Source: a bacterium
Lineage (GTDB): Bacteria > Bacillota > Clostridia > Lachnospirales > Lachnospiraceae
Reading direction: 5' to 3'
Assembly: GCA_030524675.1 (NCBI GenBank)
Contig: JAUNGE010000003.1
Coordinates: 80,353-144,352, forward strand
DNA: 64,000 bases
How positions within the stretch are numbered: position 1 is the first letter of the stretch; the number at the start of each line of letters is the position of its first letter. The position numbers and the translations under genes were made by a program. The notes beneath the pieces were generated by a model that was not told the origin of the DNA, ran no database searches, and worked only from the letters and a program-made list of their open reading frames with translations. Shown here in pieces: positions 53,188 through 61,812 of this stretch.

Positions 53188-54378
53188 ATGAATATCTGGG
53201 ATGAAATCCAAAAAAATCGGGATAGGATGTATCAGGACAGGCGGTATCTGCACCTGCATCCGGAACTGAGCCATCAGGAGATACATACCACCGCATTTAT
53301 CCGGCAGCGCCTGCAGGAGTTTGGAGTGGAGATGGAGGAATGTGCTTTGCAGACAGGAGTGAGTGCGATTATCAGAGGAGCAAAGCCAGGAAAAACCATC
53401 GCAATTCGGCAGGATATCGATGCCTTACCTATTTTAGAAGAGACAGAGCTGGAGTTTGCGTCGGTCCATGAAGGCGTCTCTCATGCCTGCGGACATGATC
53501 TGCACACGGCTATTTTGTTGTACTGTGCGAAGATTTTGCAGGAGAACCGAGAACATCTGGCCGGCAATGTGCGCCTGTTGTTCCAGCCGGCAGAAGAGAC
53601 AGGAAGCGGTGCAAGAGAGATGATTCAGGCAGGCTGTATGCAGAGGGAGCCGAAAGCAGACTGCATTGTGGGAGTTCACACACATCCAGATACGCCGGCC
53701 GGAAAAATCTGTATCAGAAAAGGCCCTTTTAATGCGGGGACAGACAGCTTTAAGATAAGTATCAAAGGAAAAGGCGGGCATGGGGCACATCCTTATCGGT
53801 GTATTGACCCTGTTGTGACGGCTGCCTATGTAATCACACAGCTGCAGACTGTTGTCTCCAGAACGAATCAGGCAGTGAAGCCAGTAGTCCTTTCCATTGG
53901 CTCTATTCATGGAGGAAGCGCGGCAAATGTGATACCAGATGAGGTCGTGATGACTGGAAATTTGCGCTCTTTTTATCCGGAATCCAGAGAGAAAAATATG
54001 GAAGCCATACGCCGGATTGTGGCAGGTGTCTGTGAGGGTATGGGAGCAGAGGGGGTAGTGGAGCAGGAGGGGATGTCTCTGCCGCCTCTGATGAATGACA
54101 GTGCGGTTGTGGACGAGATTATTCGCGCTGCCAGCCAGATGATAGGCAGTGAAAATGTGCTGGAAATGAAGCTGCCATCCCCTGGGTCGGATGATTTTTC
54201 CTGCTATCTGCCATACTGTCCAGGCGCGCAGTTTTTTATCGGAACAGCAAATGAGGACGAGAACAGCAGACTGGGGCTGCACAGTTCCAGAGTGGTCTTT
54301 GATGAGCGCGGAATGGATACAGGAGTGGCAGTGCTGTTGCAGTTTGTCTGGAATATGCTGAAAACATCTGCCGAATGA
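53188..54378 (+). CDS. M20-family aminoacylase/carboxypeptidase (hippurate hydrolase type)
   Basis: 396-residue zinc amidohydrolase. Ligand motifs are present: ACGHDLHT (His and bridging region), QPAEETGSGA with catalytic Glu, VGVHTHPDTP, and SPGSDDFSCY near the C-terminus. The inserted dimerisation domain is about residues 185-295 (GKGGHGAHPY). The family removes acyl groups from N-acyl amino acids or cleaves dipeptides. Located next to a LysR gene and an Opp-type transporter with amidohydrolases, it likely processes the imported compound. AAAGGAGAATAC precedes the ATG. The 204-base gap after lysR shows no clear promoter. Confidence 0.9.
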   Translation: MNIWDEIQKNRDRMYQDRRYLHLHPELSHQEIHTTAFIRQRLQEFGVEMEECALQTGVSAIIRGAKPGKTIAIRQDIDALPILEETELEFASVHEGVSHACGHDLHTAILLYCAKILQENREHLAGNVRLLFQPAEETGSGAREMIQAGCMQREPKADCIVGVHTHPDTPAGKICIRKGPFNAGTDSFKISIKGKGGHGAHPYRCIDPVVTAAYVITQLQTVVSRTNQAVKPVVLSIGSIHGGSAANVIPDEVVMTGNLRSFYPESREKNMEAIRRIVAGVCEGMGAEGVVEQEGMSLPPLMNDSAVVDEIIRAASQMIGSENVLEMKLPSPGSDDFSCYLPYCPGAQFFIGTANEDENSRLGLHSSRVVFDERGMDTGVAVLLQFVWNMLKTSAE

Positions 54379-54404
54379 TGAATCTGCCAAATCATGAGAT
54401 GAAA

Positions 54405-54472
54405 AAAGGTGTTGTCTCTGGCCTGCGGCTGCATAGGTCTCAGGTCGGGAGCAACACCTTTTCTTTTTTGTT
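54405..54472. terminator. Bidirectional terminator between the M20 gene and uxaC
   Basis: AAAGGTGTTG (54405-54414) pairs with CAACACCTTTT (54462-54472); TCTTTTTTGTTG follows on the plus strand and TTTTTTC is the reverse read of the left flank. The genes on either side are convergent. Confidence 0.8.
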
Positions 54473-54529
54473 GTGTTATGTTACTGGTTTATATAGTTCT
54501 TTGTTTTTTATATCTTTTTTCAGGATATC

Positions 54530-55933
54530 TTACAGGTTGAATCCAAAGTATTTCACAGCATTGTAGTAGGAGATGCCCTCGATGATCTCTTTCAGGCTCT
54601 TCATATCTGCTGGATACTCGCCGTTCTCTACCCATCCGCCGATGAGCTCGCAGAGGATTCTTCTGAAGTACTCATGTCTGGTGTAGGACAGGAAGCTTCT
54701 GGAGTCTGTCAGCATACCGATGAAGTTTCCAAGGCATCCAAGGTTTGCCAAAGATGTCATCTGGTCGGTCATGCCTACCTTGTGATCGTTGAACCACCAT
54801 GCGGAACCCTGCTGAATCTTTCCTGGAACCTTGCTCTGGAAGCAGCCGATGATGGTGCCGATGGAAGCGTTGTCAACTGGATTTAAGGAGTAGATGATGG
54901 TCTTGGGAATCTCGTCGGTAGCGCTTAAAGCGTTGAGGAAATCTGCCATCTGTGCGGACGGAGCGTAGTTGTTGATGCAGTCGAAACCGGTGTCAGCGCC
55001 TAATTTCTCAAACATAAATGCGTTGTTGTCGCGCTTGCAGCCGTAGTGCAGCTGCATTACCCAGCCTCTCTTGTTGTACTGTTTTGCAACGAACAGCATG
55101 AACTCTGTCTTGTATTTGAGTTCTTCTTCTTTGGAGATGGACTCGCCCTTTAAGCTCTTTGCCATGATAGCGTCCAACTCTGCCTCAGAAGCCGGAGCGT
55201 ACATCACATACTCTAATGCATGGTCGGATACGCTGCATCCGTTTGCTGCGAAGTAATCCATGCGGTTCTCAAGAGCTGCCTTTAAGGAAGCGAAATCCTT
55301 GATCTCGATGCCGCTCACCTCAGATAATTTTGCGATGTATTCTGCGTAGGTTGGTTTCTCTACGTTCATAGCTTTGTCTGGGCGCCATGCTGGAAGAACC
55401 TGCACGTCGAAAGTATCATCAGCAGCGATTTTCTGGTGCCACTCCAGAGTGTCAACCGGATCGTCTGTGGTACAGATTAAGGTTACGTTGGACTGACGAA
55501 TGATGTTTCTCACGGTCATGGAGTCTTCCTGCAGTTTTGCGTTGCACAGATTCCATACTTCCTCAGCGGTATCACCGTTTAAGTAGCCGTCATATCCGAA
55601 GTATTTCTTTAATTCCAGATGGCTCCAGTGGTACAGCGGGTTTCCGATTAATTTCGGCATGGTCTCAGCCCATTTCTGGAATTTCTCACGGTCAGAAGCA
55701 TCTCCTGTGATATATTTCTCGTCTACGCCGTTAGAGCGCATCTGGCGCCATTTGTAATGGTCGCCGCCCAGCCAAACCTGAGTGATGTTCTCAAACTTAC
55801 GGTCCTCAAAGATTTCCTGTGGGTTGATATGGCAGTGGTAGTCCAGAATCGGCACCTTTGCAGCGTAGTCGTGGAACAGGGTCTTCGCCATGTCTGTGCT
55901 TAAAAGAAAGTCTTTGTCCATAAATGGTTTCAT
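54530..55933 (-). CDS. uxaC: Glucuronate isomerase (UxaC)
   Basis: 467 residues, normal for UxaC. It interconverts D-glucuronate/fructuronate and D-galacturonate/tagaturonate as the first step of hexuronate catabolism. DYHCHINPQEIFED near residue 32 supplies the metal-binding HxH of the amidohydrolase-like barrel, and NPLYHWSHLELKKYFGYDG is a family signature. Further on, QLHYGCKRDNN and SRSFLSYTRHEYFRRILCE agree. AAGGAGGAT precedes the ATG. It lies 18 bases after the LacI-type regulator gene on the same strand, so both are one operon diverging from uxaA. Confidence 0.96.
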   Translation of the reverse strand: MKPFMDKDFLLSTDMAKTLFHDYAAKVPILDYHCHINPQEIFEDRKFENITQVWLGGDHYKWRQMRSNGVDEKYITGDASDREKFQKWAETMPKLIGNPLYHWSHLELKKYFGYDGYLNGDTAEEVWNLCNAKLQEDSMTVRNIIRQSNVTLICTTDDPVDTLEWHQKIAADDTFDVQVLPAWRPDKAMNVEKPTYAEYIAKLSEVSGIEIKDFASLKAALENRMDYFAANGCSVSDHALEYVMYAPASEAELDAIMAKSLKGESISKEEELKYKTEFMLFVAKQYNKRGWVMQLHYGCKRDNNAFMFEKLGADTGFDCINNYAPSAQMADFLNALSATDEIPKTIIYSLNPVDNASIGTIIGCFQSKVPGKIQQGSAWWFNDHKVGMTDQMTSLANLGCLGNFIGMLTDSRSFLSYTRHEYFRRILCELIGGWVENGEYPADMKSLKEIIEGISYYNAVKYFGFNL

Positions 55934-55951
55934 GGGTAATATCCTCCTTGA

Positions 55952-56953
55952 TTAAAATTTGGTTGTATCTCTTGATATAAAGTCGGCCGCAATCGTTGTT
56001 TTGCTCGGAACATTGCCGCCGCCGAAAACACCCATAAGAGTGTTTACAGTTGAGGTGCAGAGGGCTTCAATCTTTGTGTCCACGGAGGAAATCTCCGGTT
56101 CCGTGCACAGAGAGTACATGGAATTATTATAGCCCACAATCGAAAGTTCATCCGGAATCCGGATGTGCTGTGTGTTCGCATATTTGACAGCGCCCACAGC
56201 GAGAGAGTCGTCGGAAGTGACAACCGCATCAAAAACAACTCCCTGTTCATGCAGGGAAGTCAGAAGATTTTTGGCTTCCAGAACATCCTTCGGGCACTGG
56301 TGAATCCAAGTCTTGTCGATAAAAAGCCCTGCGTCCTGGCAAGCATTGACATAGCCTGTCCGCTTATTGTGGCCGCTGTAAGATTGGCTGGTGTAGAGAT
56401 AAAGAATATTCCGGCATCCGCTCTTTATGAGGTTGCTGGTCGCATCGTACACAGCACTGTAGTCGTCGCAGAGCGTGCTGTAGATGTTCGGTCCATCCAG
56501 GAAACCGTTGATTAACATAATCGGAATCTCGCGCGCAGCGTCTAATATATAAGTATTGTCTTTTTGGCGCAGCTCAATAAATTTGGAGCCTGTGAGAATG
56601 ATGGCATCCACGCGCTTGGAGCGCAGAAGCTGCAGATATTTTTTCTTTGTGTCCAGGTTATATCCGGTACAGCACAGAATGGAATCATAGTGATTATTCC
56701 GAAGTTCACGTTCCAAATAGTAGATGGCGTGAGCAAGATAAGGGTCAGAAGAGTCCGAGCACATAATACCGACACTCTGCATAGTGTTCAGTCCTAATCC
56801 TCTCGCGAAAACATTGGGGGTGTAGCCAAGCTCGTCCATCACGGCGAGAACCCTGGTCCTGGTCTTTTCACTGACATTTGGGTTTCCGTTCAGGACACGG
56901 GAAATGGTGGCGATAGAGACATTGGCTTTCTGTGAGACGTCGTAAATATTCAA
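55952..56953 (-). CDS. LacI-family repressor of the hexuronate genes
   Basis: 333 residues. The LacI helix-turn-helix is NIYDVSQKANVSIATISRVL with the hinge helix VFARGLGLNTMQSVGI. The C-terminal periplasmic-binding-protein-like domain binds the effector. The start is most likely the TTG at 56953, eight bases after GGGAGGTGA; the GTG at 56965 lies within that site. Operator-like sequences with TGTAAGCACTT occur both in its own leader and at the uxaA promoter. It probably represses uxaC and uxaA until an uronate intermediate appears. The effector is inferred. Confidence 0.9.
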   Translation of the reverse strand: MNIYDVSQKANVSIATISRVLNGNPNVSEKTRTRVLAVMDELGYTPNVFARGLGLNTMQSVGIMCSDSSDPYLAHAIYYLERELRNNHYDSILCCTGYNLDTKKKYLQLLRSKRVDAIILTGSKFIELRQKDNTYILDAAREIPIMLINGFLDGPNIYSTLCDDYSAVYDATSNLIKSGCRNILYLYTSQSYSGHNKRTGYVNACQDAGLFIDKTWIHQCPKDVLEAKNLLTSLHEQGVVFDAVVTSDDSLAVGAVKYANTQHIRIPDELSIVGYNNSMYSLCTEPEISSVDTKIEALCTSTVNTLMGVFGGGNVPSKTTIAADFISRDTTKF

Positions 56954-56980
56954 GTAAAGCTTCACCTCCCTTGGATTTTT

Positions 56981-57047
56981 ATGTAAGCACTTTCTGAAAG
57001 CCCTTACATAATACCTCTATTATACATAGAAGATATAAAAAATGCAA
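56981..57047 (-). promoter_or_regulatory. Promoter and operator of lacI-uxaC
   Basis: Minus-strand promoter TTGCAT (57047-57042), 17 bases, TATAAT (57024-57019). Downstream lies a dyad ATGTAAGCACTT...CTTACAT (56981-57009), sharing ATGTAAGCACTT with the site at 57099. Its position just after the start point suits repression. Confidence 0.7.
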
Positions 57048-57065
57048 GTCTTTTGCATTTTTTTA

Positions 57066-57112
57066 TTGACTTCTTTCACAAAAGCAAGTAGAATTATATG
57101 TAAGCACTTACA
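57066..57112 (+). promoter_or_regulatory. Promoter and LacI-type operator of uxaA
   Basis: TTGACT (57066-57071), 17 bases, TAGAAT (57089-57094). The palindrome TGTAAG-CA-CTTACA (57099-57112) covers the start point. It matches the half-site in the divergent lacI leader, so the divergent pair is probably controlled by the same repressor. Confidence 0.75.
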
Positions 57113-57167
57113 ATATTGTATTTACAGCCTGTGAGGGGAGTATCCTTTAGGCTGGGGAGGAAGGAAT

Positions 57168-58649
57168 ATGCAGGATTTTATCAGAATTCACCAAAATGAT
57201 AATGTGGCAGTGGCATTGCGTCCGATTGCACAGGGAGAGGTGCTGGATGTGGCAGGCATTTCTGTGACAACGAAAGAGGAGATTCCTCAGGGCCATAAGT
57301 TTGCCATCAAATCCATCAAAAAAGGCGAGGAGATTATAAAGTATGGTTTCCGCATCGGCTATGCACAGGCTGACATTGAAGTGGGCCAGTGGATTCATGT
57401 CCACAATTTGAAGACGGCTCTTGGTGACTTGCTGACCTATGAGTATCACCCGATTGGTTCTGAACTGAAAGAGACAGAGCATGCATACTTTGACGGATTC
57501 CGCCGTACAGACGGGAAAGCGGGCGTTAGAAATGAGATTTGGATTATCCCGACCGTTGGCTGCGTAAACTCCATCGCAGCTGCTCTGGAGAGAAAAGCAA
57601 AATCCTTGATTGGCGGAAGCCTGGAGGACGTCATCGCATTCAATCATCCATATGGATGCTCCCAGATGGGAGGAGACCAGGAGAACACGAGAAAAGTGCT
57701 GGCAGATATGATTCATCATCCGAACGCTGCGGGCGTTCTGGTTCTTGGCCTTGGATGTGAGAATTCCAACATTCCGGTTTTGATGGATTATATTGGCGAG
57801 TATGACCCGCAGCGTGTGAAATTCCTGCAGTGCCAGGATGTGGAGGACGAGCAGGAAGCCGCAATGGAACTTTTAAATGAGTTAGCAGATTATGCAAAGG
57901 CATTCCAGAGAGAGAAAATTGATGCGAGCGAGCTGATTATCGGTATGAAGTGCGGCGGTTCCGACGGACTTTCCGGTATCACGGCAAACCCGACCGTTGG
58001 TGCATTTTCTGATATCCTGATTTCTAAGGGCGGCACCACGATTTTGACAGAAGTTCCTGAGATGTTTGGCGCAGAGACGATTCTGATGAACCGCTGCGAG
58101 ACACCGGAACTGTTCAATAAGACCGTTGATTTGATAAACAACTTTAAAAATTACTTTAAGAGCCACAATCAGACTATCTACGAGAATCCGTCTCCAGGAA
58201 ACAAGAAGGGCGGTATCTCCACTCTGGAAGATAAGTCCCTCGGATGTACACAGAAATCCGGAAGCGCTCTGGTAAAGGGCGTTCTCGACTATGCAGAGCC
58301 AGTGAAAGTGAAGGGACTGAACCTTCTGAGCGCACCAGGAAACGACTTGGTAGCAGCGACAGCGCTCGCAGTATCCGGCGCACAGATTGTTCTCTTTACA
58401 ACAGGCCGCGGCACGCCGTTTGCATCTCCAGTACCGACCGTAAAGATTTCCAGCAACTCCAAGCTGGCAGGTCATAAGAACAACTGGATTGATTTCAATG
58501 CAGGTCGTATGGTGGAGGACAAGACATTGGAGGAGCAGGGACAGGAGCTGTTCCAGTTTGTTCTTGAGGTTGCTTCCGGCAAGAAAGTAAAAGCAGAGGA
58601 AGCCGGATTCCATGATATGGCTATCTTCAAACAGGGCGTGACTCTGTAA
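57168..58649 (+). CDS. uxaA: Altronate dehydratase (UxaA)
   Basis: 493 residues. It dehydrates D-altronate to 2-keto-3-deoxy-gluconate. The N-terminal SAF domain (IRIHQNDNVAVALRPIAQGE) is followed by the large UxaA/GarD catalytic domain with NHPYGCSQMGGD, GLGCENSNIPVL, GMKCGGSDGLSGITANP and a C-terminal TTGRGTPFASPVPT segment. The Cys residues are candidate metal ligands of this iron-dependent family. GGAGGAAGG precedes the ATG. The product feeds KdgK and Eda downstream. UxaB (tagaturonate reductase) is not in the window. Confidence 0.95.
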   Translation: MQDFIRIHQNDNVAVALRPIAQGEVLDVAGISVTTKEEIPQGHKFAIKSIKKGEEIIKYGFRIGYAQADIEVGQWIHVHNLKTALGDLLTYEYHPIGSELKETEHAYFDGFRRTDGKAGVRNEIWIIPTVGCVNSIAAALERKAKSLIGGSLEDVIAFNHPYGCSQMGGDQENTRKVLADMIHHPNAAGVLVLGLGCENSNIPVLMDYIGEYDPQRVKFLQCQDVEDEQEAAMELLNELADYAKAFQREKIDASELIIGMKCGGSDGLSGITANPTVGAFSDILISKGGTTILTEVPEMFGAETILMNRCETPELFNKTVDLINNFKNYFKSHNQTIYENPSPGNKKGGISTLEDKSLGCTQKSGSALVKGVLDYAEPVKVKGLNLLSAPGNDLVAATALAVSGAQIVLFTTGRGTPFASPVPTVKISSNSKLAGHKNNWIDFNAGRMVEDKTLEEQGQELFQFVLEVASGKKVKAEEAGFHDMAIFKQGVTL

Positions 58650-58660
58650 GAATACGTACT

Positions 58661-58699
58661 GCGCATTCTGTGAAATGACCGAGCGAGGATTGAAACAAT
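58661..58699. repeat. Dispersed intergenic repeat, copy 2
   Basis: It ends in CCGAGCGAGGATTGAAACAAT and matches 23091-23129 over 39 bases with about eight differences. It follows the uxaA stop directly. The rest of the 269-base gap to iclR holds only the promoter. Confidence 0.6.
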
Positions 58700-58830
58700 A
58701 CGAAGGTTCGAGATTTCCATAAATGCTACAAAAACGATGACAGAATTACGTGGAATGACATTTCTTGTATAAAATGCCGAAAAAATGCCTGATTTTTTGC
58801 TTTAGGCTGTGATTTTTGGTAATGTGAGAC

Positions 58831-58859
58831 TTTACAGTTTCCTTTTTTTAAGCTATACT
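58831..58859 (+). promoter_or_regulatory. Promoter of the IclR-family gene
   Basis: TTTACA (58831-58836), 17 bases, TATACT (58854-58859), 60 bases before the start codon. Confidence 0.7.
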
Positions 58860-58918
58860 GATAAAGGGAATGTATAAAAGAAAAAGAAACAGAGAAGAAC
58901 AGGATACGAGGGAACCTT

Positions 58919-59686
58919 ATGAAGTTAAACCGGACAGCACAGCGCACTGTGGAAATTTTAAAACTGGCGTCGGAAAGTCCGGACGGTATTGCATTGGACG
59001 AAATCTGCAAAGCATTGCAGATGCCAAAGACCAGCGCCTATGATATTGTCACGACTCTGCATCATATGGGTATGCTCCATATGGAGAAGGGACCGAAACA
59101 AAAGTATACCGTCGGACTTTCTGCGTACCGCATCGGCGTCAGCTACACAAATCATATGGATATGAAGGAGACGATAGAGCCAGAGCTCAAAAAACTTGCT
59201 GCAGAGGCCGGAAAGACAGTATTCTTTGGGATTCTTGCAGATAATGAGATTGTCTATATCAGCAAGGCGGAGCCGGAAAATCCGATTATCACGACAGCGA
59301 CTGTCGGCACCAAAAATCCGGTATACTGCACCTCTCTGGGAAAGGCGATTCTGGCGGAATGCGACAAAAAAATGCAGATTTCCGTGCTTTCTCAGGTCCG
59401 CTTCGAGCAGCGAACAAGCCGGACGATCCTCAGGCAGGAACGCTTCCTGGAAGAGTTAGAGACCGCCAGAAAGAGAGGATATGCGTTTGATGACCGCGAG
59501 CTGGAGGAGCATATGAAATGTGTCGGGTCCGCGGTATATGGAAAGGACGGCAAGGTGGTCGGCGCGATCAGCGTGTCGGGGCTTTACCGGCCGGATGAAG
59601 ATTATGACGCACTGGGAAGAATGGTGAAAAGGCGGGCAAAAGAAGTCTCGGCTTTGCTTGGGTATCTGGGAAAAAACACAGATTGA
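58919..59686 (+). CDS. IclR-family regulator, KdgR-like
   Basis: 255 residues. The N-terminal winged helix is RTAQRTVEILKLASESPDGIALDEICKALQMPKTSAYDIVTTL and the GAF-like effector domain contains GKTVFFGILADNEIVYI and TSLGKAILAE. In enterobacteria an IclR member, KdgR, senses 2-keto-3-deoxygluconate. Since this gene directly precedes eda and kdgK, sensing the same compound is likely but not shown. A perfect A/T palindrome covers the -10 of the eda promoter immediately downstream. The ribosome binding site GAGGGAACC precedes the ATG. Confidence 0.88.
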   Translation: MKLNRTAQRTVEILKLASESPDGIALDEICKALQMPKTSAYDIVTTLHHMGMLHMEKGPKQKYTVGLSAYRIGVSYTNHMDMKETIEPELKKLAAEAGKTVFFGILADNEIVYISKAEPENPIITTATVGTKNPVYCTSLGKAILAECDKKMQISVLSQVRFEQRTSRTILRQERFLEELETARKRGYAFDDRELEEHMKCVGSAVYGKDGKVVGAISVSGLYRPDEDYDALGRMVKRRAKEVSALLGYLGKNTD

Positions 59687-59688
59687 TA

Positions 59689-59725
59689 TTGACAAATCGC
59701 GCAAGTAATATTAAAATTTTAATAT
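59689..59725 (+). promoter_or_regulatory. eda-kdgK promoter with 18-bp palindrome
   Basis: TTGACA (59689-59694), 17 bases, TAAAAT (59712-59717). The perfect palindrome ATATTAAAATTTTAATAT (59708-59725) is centred on the -10 element. It resembles the A/T-rich KdgR boxes known for IclR regulators and is a good operator candidate. Confidence 0.7.
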
Positions 59726-59785
59726 AAAAATCGTATATATGGATTGCGTTCGTATATGCGAATAAAGAGAAAGAAGGAGAGCGCT

Positions 59786-60439
59786 ATGAAAAAAGAACAG
59801 GTATTAACAAGATTAAAAGAAGATTGCCTTGTTGCAGTTGTTCGCGCAAAGAACAAAGAGCAGGGTGAGAAAGTGGTTGACGCCATCATCGCAGGCGGCA
59901 TCAACTTTATCGAGATCACAATGACGATGGATGAAGGAAACCCAGTAGAGTTCATCCAGATGATGGCTGAGAAGTACAAAGACAACGATAAGATCGTTAT
60001 CGGTGCTGGTACTGTATTAGACCCAGAGACAGCAAGAGCCGTAATTCTGGCTGGCGCAAACTACGTAGTAAGCCCAGGCTTAAACGTAGAGACCATCAAA
60101 CTGTGCAACCGCTACAGAGTACCGATGCTGCCAGGCGTTATGACCCCAACCGAGGCTATCACAGCTATGGAAGCTGGATGCGATATCATCAAGGTATTCC
60201 CAGGAAATATCGTAGGACCGGCAGCTATCAGCTCCTTCAAGGGACCTCTGCCACAGGGTGAGTTCATGCCATCCGGCGGCGTTGATGTTGACAACGTAGA
60301 CAAGTGGTTAAAGGCAGGCGCTTACGCAGTAGGTACCGGCAGCAGCCTGACAAAGGGTGCTAAGACAGGCGACTTCGCAGCAGTCACTGCAAAAGCTCAG
60401 GAGTTCGTAGCAGCAGTAGCAGCAGCGCGCGCAAAATAA
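59786..60439 (+). CDS. eda: 2-dehydro-3-deoxy-phosphogluconate aldolase (Eda)
   Basis: 217-residue class I aldolase cleaving KDPG to pyruvate and glyceraldehyde 3-phosphate. FIEITMTMD holds the catalytic Glu, IGAGTVLDPETA the second strand, and CDIIKVFPGNIVGP the Schiff-base Lys (about residue 137). LPQGEFMPSGGVD binds phosphate. The ATG at 59786 (MKKEQVLTR) follows AAGGAGAG; the frame upstream has no site. Very strong codon bias suggests high expression. kdgK follows after a 137-base gap holding a small CGGAA-CACA hairpin (about 60500-60523). Confidence 0.95.
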   Translation: MKKEQVLTRLKEDCLVAVVRAKNKEQGEKVVDAIIAGGINFIEITMTMDEGNPVEFIQMMAEKYKDNDKIVIGAGTVLDPETARAVILAGANYVVSPGLNVETIKLCNRYRVPMLPGVMTPTEAITAMEAGCDIIKVFPGNIVGPAAISSFKGPLPQGEFMPSGGVDVDNVDKWLKAGAYAVGTGSSLTKGAKTGDFAAVTAKAQEFVAAVAAARAK

Positions 60440-60576
60440 TCACAATCCATGACAGTGGGGAAATCCATTTGTGGCCCCCTAAAAAATAGCATGGCAGTTC
60501 GGAATCACAGATTTTTGTGTTCCGGATGGTGTATCCCGAAATGAGAGAATATAAGTAGAATAAGGAGATTATAACA

Positions 60577-61608
60577 ATGGCAAAGATTGTAACCATGGGC
60601 GAAATCATGCTGAGATTGTCCACACCGAACAATGAAAAATTTATCCAGGCAGACGAGTTTGATATTAACTACGGCGGCGGCGAGGCAAACGTAGCTGTTT
60701 CTTTGGCAAACTACGGACATGACGCAGAGTTCGTGACAGCTGTACCAGCTAACCCGATCGGTGAGTGCGCAGTTGCAGCACTGAGAAAATACAACGTAGG
60801 CACAAAGCACATCGCAAGAAGCGGTGAGAGACTGGGTATCTACTATCTGGAGACAGGTTCCGCAATGAGAGCTTCCAACGTAGTATACGACAGAGCGCAC
60901 TCCTCCATCTCCACAGCAACTGCTGATGAGTTTGATTTCGATGAGATTTTCAAAGATTGCGACTGGTTCCACTTCACAGGTATCACTCCGGCAGTCAGCG
61001 ACGGCGCAGCAGAGCTGACAGAGGCAGCTTTAAAGGCAGCAAAAGCTCATGGTGTTACGGTATCTGTAGACTTAAACTTCCGCAAGAAATTGTGGTCTTC
61101 CGAGAAGGCACAGAAAGTTATGACAAACTTAATGCAGTATGTTGATGTCTGCATCGGAAACGAAGAGGACGCTGAGAAGGTTCTTGGCTTTAAGCCAGGC
61201 AACACAGACGTTACCTCTGGTGAGCTGGAGTTAGCTGGTTATGTAGATATCTTTAACCAGATGGCTGACAAGTTCGGATTCAAGTATATCATCAGCTCCC
61301 TGCGTGAGAGCCATTCTGCATCCGATAACGGCTGGTCTGCATGCATCATGGATGGACAGACCCGTGAGTTCTATCACTCCAGAAAATATCATATCACTCC
61401 AATCGTAGACCGTGTGGGCGGCGGCGACTCCTTCGCAGCAGGCTTAATCTGTGGTCTGGCAGATGGCAAGGATATGAAGGCAGCTCTGGAATTCGCAGTG
61501 GCAGCTTCCGCACTGAAGCACACCATTCCTGGCGACTTCAACCTGGTTACCCGTGCAGATGTTGACAATCTGGCAGGCGGCGACGGTTCAGGCCGTGTTC
61601 AGAGATAA
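60577..61608 (+). CDS. kdgK: 2-dehydro-3-deoxygluconokinase (KdgK), PfkB family
   Basis: 343 residues. It phosphorylates KDG, the UxaA product, to KDPG for Eda. The PfkB N-terminal signature is seen in EIMLRLSTPNNEKF and YGGGEANVAVSLANYG. The ATP/catalytic motif is VDRVGGGDSFAAGLICGL, with the catalytic Asp near residue 288. ATAAGGAGATT lies upstream of the ATG. The order eda-kdgK, preceded by iclR, uxaA and uxaC, completes most of the hexuronate route. A strong terminator follows. Confidence 0.92.
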   Translation: MAKIVTMGEIMLRLSTPNNEKFIQADEFDINYGGGEANVAVSLANYGHDAEFVTAVPANPIGECAVAALRKYNVGTKHIARSGERLGIYYLETGSAMRASNVVYDRAHSSISTATADEFDFDEIFKDCDWFHFTGITPAVSDGAAELTEAALKAAKAHGVTVSVDLNFRKKLWSSEKAQKVMTNLMQYVDVCIGNEEDAEKVLGFKPGNTDVTSGELELAGYVDIFNQMADKFGFKYIISSLRESHSASDNGWSACIMDGQTREFYHSRKYHITPIVDRVGGGDSFAAGLICGLADGKDMKAALEFAVAASALKHTIPGDFNLVTRADVDNLAGGDGSGRVQR

Positions 61609-61680
61609 TTGCGTGTTACCAGACAGCAATGAAGTAAGCAATACAGAGAAATAAAAAGAAATTGCGAAAAAAATAAATAG

Positions 61681-61726
61681 AGAGAGCACTGCAGAGTCAG
61701 AAGATTTTGCAGTGCTCTCTTTTCTT
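61681..61726 (+). terminator. Terminator after kdgK
   Basis: Perfect 13-bp stem AGAGAGCACTGCA (61681-61693) with TGCAGTGCTCTCT (61708-61720), followed by TTTCTT. Confidence 0.9.
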
Positions 61727-61744
61727 CGTTATATGTGTGATACC

Positions 61745-61801
61745 AAGGTCAAAAGGAAATCCGATGAAAGCTTGTTTTCAAGAGGATTTCCTTTTGACCT
61801 T
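61745..61801. repeat. GGTCAAA hairpin element, 18-bp perfect stem
   Basis: AAGGTCAAAAGGAAATCC (61745-61762) pairs perfectly with GGATTTCCTTTTGACCTT (61784-61801). GGTCAAAA ends and a GATACC flank relate it to the element at 10391. It lies between convergent operons. Confidence 0.75.
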
Positions 61802-61812
61802 TACAAGTGTTT

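Noticed and set aside
58690-58725. GGTTCGA sequence suggestive of a tRNA T-loop
   Set aside because: No acceptor, D or anticodon stems can be drawn around it; it belongs to the dispersed intergenic repeat region.
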